Assembly: GCA_028751075.1 (NCBI GenBank)
Contig: JAQZDA010000001.1
Coordinates: forward strand, 108,005-172,004
Source: Euryarchaeota archaeon Ods02
Lineage (GTDB): Archaea > Halobacteriota > Halobacteria > Halobacteriales > Halorutilaceae
Length of the DNA stretch: 64,000 nucleotides
Direction of reading: 5' to 3'
The translations under genes and the position numbers were made by a program. The notes beneath the pieces were generated by a model. That model was not told the origin of the DNA and did not search any database. It worked only from the letters and a program-made list of their open reading frames with translations. Each line of letters begins with the position of its first letter. Position 1 is the first letter of the stretch. This document shows positions 59,891-64,000 of this stretch, piece by piece.

Positions 59891-59925
59891 GAACCGAGAA
59901 TCAACTACTAACCGGTGACATAGAC

Positions 59926-61590
<1,665 letters not shown>

Positions 61591-61707
61591 ACCTCCCCCG
61601 GTAAGCCACCCACAGCCCCCTGAACGACGAAACACGCATCGAACCCGCGAAAACAACTTTCCCCGTTCTACCCCTGCCCCAACTATACAGACAGACGGGA
61701 GCCGCAG

Positions 61708-62523
61708 CTACAGCTCCGCAACCACGACGTAGAACGGCACGACATCCCTGCGTCGATACCCCCCATCCTCCATCTGCCGCGCAGCCTCCCGACCCACCCT
61801 CCGCCACTCCTCACGCAACCCATCCAGCATCTCCTCGTCCCCCGTCATCTCCCGCCGGCGTTCCTCGAAAGCCTCCCCCGTCGCCTTACGCTCAACCGCA
61901 CGGACATCCTCCTCACCGTAAGGTGGCTCCAGCACCAGCTCGTGGAGGTAACGCTCCACCGACAGCACCTCAGCACCCGCGTCCTCGAACAGCTCCGCGG
62001 CACCGCCGCCGAGCGCTACGTCCGACGACACACCGTCCACGTACCGTCGGCGCGTCCGTCTCGCCACCTCGCTTTCACCCTCCACCGTGGACTCCACCGT
62101 GGCTTCGCCGTTGTCCGGCTCCACGGAGACGAGGTACCGGCAGGAGACACGCGCGAACTCCTCGACCGCATCCATGGGCTCCGTGAGGTTGACGAGCAGC
62201 GCCTGACAGACGACGGCGTCGAAGACATCGTCCCGGAAAGGCAGAGAACCCGCCGCCCCCCTGACCACCGGTGGCTCCACCTGCTCCAGCAGCTCCCGGT
62301 CGAAGTCCACGGCGACCACGTCGCCGTCTACCCGCTGACGGAGCATCCGGGTCAACACACCGGTGCCGCAGCCGACGTCGACTGCGCGGTCTACGTCGTC
62401 GAACTCCACGGCGTCGAAGCCCTCGAGACCGCTGCTCCACATCCCCCGCCGCGTCCGGTCGAGGTAGTCCGAAGTGAACTCTCTCACTGACGTAAACCAG
62501 GGGACGCGCCGGTAAAGTTCCAT
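61708..62523 (-). CDS. Class I SAM-dependent methyltransferase
   Basis: The 271-aa protein (start ATG 62523; the longer frame from 62586 lacks support) has the SAM motif I AVDVGCGTGVLTRM, motif II-like VVAVDFDRELLEQV and FDAVVCQALLVNLTEPM. This is the UbiE/BioC-like family; the substrate is unknown. The C-terminal half is acidic/helical. It is divergent from the PrpD gene and shares a TATA region. Confidence 0.88.
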   Translation of the reverse strand: MELYRRVPWFTSVREFTSDYLDRTRRGMWSSGLEGFDAVEFDDVDRAVDVGCGTGVLTRMLRQRVDGDVVAVDFDRELLEQVEPPVVRGAAGSLPFRDDVFDAVVCQALLVNLTEPMDAVEEFARVSCRYLVSVEPDNGEATVESTVEGESEVARRTRRRYVDGVSSDVALGGGAAELFEDAGAEVLSVERYLHELVLEPPYGEEDVRAVERKATGEAFEERRREMTGDEEMLDGLREEWRRVGREAARQMEDGGYRRRDVVPFYVVVAEL

Positions 62524-62559
62524 CTCAACAGAAGCCGTCGAACCAGGGGCTCCGACCGG

Positions 62560-62568
62560 ATTTAATAC
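62560..62568. promoter_or_regulatory. Shared TATA element between divergent genes
   Basis: ATTTAATAC reads as a TATA box in both directions: ~28 nt before the PrpD ATG at 62592 (leaderless), and ~40 nt before the methyltransferase ATG at 62523. The two genes may be mutually exclusive or jointly controlled. Confidence 0.5.
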
Positions 62569-62591
62569 ACGGGCAGCCGCAAACACCGTCG

Positions 62592-64000
62592 ATGGACAGG
62601 TTACAGAGGTTCGGCAGGTGGGCGGCGGAGCTCGATCTCACCGACGTCCCCCACGACGTAGTCAGACGTGCGGAGCTACAGCTCGCGAACCAGGTTGCGG
62701 CGGCTAACGCCGCTGGAGAGCTACCGGACGACGACGTCGACAGCTACAGCCGCGTCTGGAAGCTATCCGCATCGTCGGTGCGGTTCGACTACGACGACTA
62801 CCTGTTCGCAGCGCACAGCGGACACAGCGCGGTCTGGAGCAGCCTCGCGGCCTGCCGGGAACGCGGGCTCGGGACCGAGGATCTTCTGGAGTCCATCGTC
62901 GTCGCGAACGAGGTCGAAGGACGTCTCGGCGCAGCTGTCGCAGTCGGCCCACACAACGGCCAGATGTGGGCTTTCGTCCACGCCGCCGGCTCCGCCGCAG
63001 TCACAGCGCGCCTCGACGGAGACGCGGACGCGGTAGCGGACGCCGTCGGGGTCGCGCTCTACAGCCCGAACTGGCCGACGGACGCCGGCTTCATGAGCGG
63101 GGACGCGAAACGGTTCACCGCGAGCGCGCCCGCGGCCGCCGGCATGAGGTACGGTGAAGAAGCCGTTGACGGCGCAGAACGAGCCGACGACGCACTGAAG
63201 GGTTTCCTCGAGGAGTACGCGTACCTGCCTGCGCCGGAGTTCATCGGGGGCTGGGGAGACAGCTGGGTGACGCGGACGCTGAGCTACAAACCACGTCCGG
63301 GCTGCGCGTACGTGCAGGCGCCGCTCGAGTGCTTCGAACGCATCGTCGACGAAGAAGGAGTGCACCCCGACGATGTCGACACCGTCGACGTCCACGCGGC
63401 GTTGCTCGCCGTCGGCATGGAGAACCTCGGAAGGCGGCATCGACCCACCGACCGTCTGCCCGAGGTGAGCGTGAACTTCAGCGTCGCGCTCACGCTGGCG
63501 TTGCATGCGCAAGCTGGCGAGGTGTCGACGGAGTCGCTGTCACCCACCGAGCTCGGCGACGTCGAGGAAGAGGTACGCGGCTACGCCGACAGAGTCAGCC
63601 TCCACCACGACTGGGGCCAGACCCTCGACGTCCTCCGCGGCGTCGGCGCAGCCGTCGACGTCGGCAGCCTGCTGTCGACGCGGAGCCGGCGCAAACGGCT
63701 GAAGGCGCTGCGGCGGATGCGTTCCACGCACGACACCGTACCCACGCGCCGGGAAGCCCTCCGGCTCGTGCGCGGCCGCCAGACACGTGAGCTCCTGTCC
63801 GCGCTGAAGGGACCGCTGGACTGGAGCGAGTTCGACGTGGGGAAAGCCGAGTTCGAAGAGCTGGAGTTCGGGTTCGGCGCGCACGTCGAGGTCGACGTCG
63901 ACGGCGAGAGCTACGTCGAAGAGGTCGACAGCCACCGCGGCAGCACAGATAGGCCGCTGGAGGAAGCACGCGACGTCGTCGGGGAAAAGCTCGAACGCGA
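62592..64000 (+). CDS. MmgE/PrpD-family protein, 3' end cut by the window
   Basis: From the ATG at 62592 the frame stays open to base 64000 (469 complete codons, no stop), so the gene continues outside. It shows the family's helical first domain (ELDLTDVPHDVVRRAELQLA, SAVWSSLAACRERGLGTEDL, GEVEG-like NEVEGRLGAAVAVGPHN) and the second domain with SYKPRPGCAYVQAPLECFER and RPTDRLPEVSVNFSVALTLA, ending DRPLEEARDVVGEKLER. Members include 2-methylcitrate dehydratase and related isomerase/dehydratases; the substrate is unclear. Near-full length is visible. Confidence 0.88.
   Translation, partial: MDRLQRFGRWAAELDLTDVPHDVVRRAELQLANQVAAANAAGELPDDDVDSYSRVWKLSASSVRFDYDDYLFAAHSGHSAVWSSLAACRERGLGTEDLLESIVVANEVEGRLGAAVAVGPHNGQMWAFVHAAGSAAVTARLDGDADAVADAVGVALYSPNWPTDAGFMSGDAKRFTASAPAAAGMRYGEEAVDGAERADDALKGFLEEYAYLPAPEFIGGWGDSWVTRTLSYKPRPGCAYVQAPLECFERIVDEEGVHPDDVDTVDVHAALLAVGMENLGRRHRPTDRLPEVSVNFSVALTLALHAQAGEVSTESLSPTELGDVEEEVRGYADRVSLHHDWGQTLDVLRGVGAAVDVGSLLSTRSRRKRLKALRRMRSTHDTVPTRREALRLVRGRQTRELLSALKGPLDWSEFDVGKAEFEELEFGFGAHVEVDVDGESYVEEVDSHRGSTDRPLEEARDVVGEKLER

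Overview
The window looks like a piece of a euryarchaeal, haloarchaea-like chromosome. The proteins are strongly acidic, and most genes appear leaderless, with a TATA-like box about 25-30 nt before the start codon. The gene content is typical of that group: group II chaperonin, RadB, GfcR, archaeal TyrRS, GatD, CofC/CofG for coenzyme F420, a PGF-CTERM surface protein, a FixAB-CX electron-transfer system and several haloarchaea-type small proteins. Codon use is G+C rich, but ATA (Ile), AGG (Arg) and CTA (Leu) are common, which is unusual for mainstream Halobacteria and may point to a deep-branching halophile (inference only). No CRISPR array, rRNA operon or recognisable insertion sequence was seen.

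Layout. 1-6.4 kb: end of an adhesin-like membrane protein, a two-repeat hypothetical, a GTPBP1-like GTPase with a possible upstream mini-ORF, a 41-aa membrane peptide, a four-CBS protein and a CPBP protease. 6.4-10.7 kb (minus strand): gfcR-radB, then ACT protein, homoserine dehydrogenase and glucose-6-phosphate isomerase. 10.7-15.7 kb: an A+T-richer island with a giant secreted M6-like metalloprotease, a translationally coupled six-TM protein, a duplicated Gly/His/Pro tail and a Tat lipoprotein. 15.9-20 kb: cysteine-synthase-like enzyme, cofC, ubiX, cofG, ferredoxin. 20-26.5 kb: DHH phosphoesterase, acetoacetate decarboxylase-like enzyme plus acyl-CoA dehydrogenase, serB with a coiled-coil partner, UspA, hisF. 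26.6-28.2 kb: an A+T-richer two-gene cassette, a papain/C39-like putative cysteine peptidase and a winged-helix protein, which is the best candidate here for an undescribed system. 28.2-34.3 kb: small proteins, the split MetE pair, hydrolase, CspA, a degenerate RNA-ligase-like protein and a thiamine-binding protein.

34.3-39.7 kb: a 1146-aa CARDB-repeat surface protein anchored by PGF-CTERM, and a membrane sensor kinase. 39.7-44.6 kb: tRNA-Gln with a partial copy of its 3' end, argH, gatD, GNAT and tyrS. 44.6-49 kb: a small membrane protein divergent from a two-domain winged-helix regulator across an 8-2-8 palindrome, followed by a Tat lipoprotein beta-propeller and a CopC-CopD fusion, read here as a copper-handling locus. 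49-53.3 kb (minus strand): pabB-pabA-hypothetical-pabC and a DUF63 protein. 53.4-58 kb: the fixA-fixB-fixCX operon. 58-64 kb: HTH-GNAT fusion, TraB-Hsp20-like fusion, thermosome, methyltransferase and the start of an MmgE/PrpD-family gene cut by the window end.

The main functional themes are amino-acid synthesis (Hom, MetE, SerB, HisF, ArgH, CysK-like), folate and F420 cofactors, acyl-CoA/ETF electron flow, cell-surface protein display, metal handling and protein quality control.
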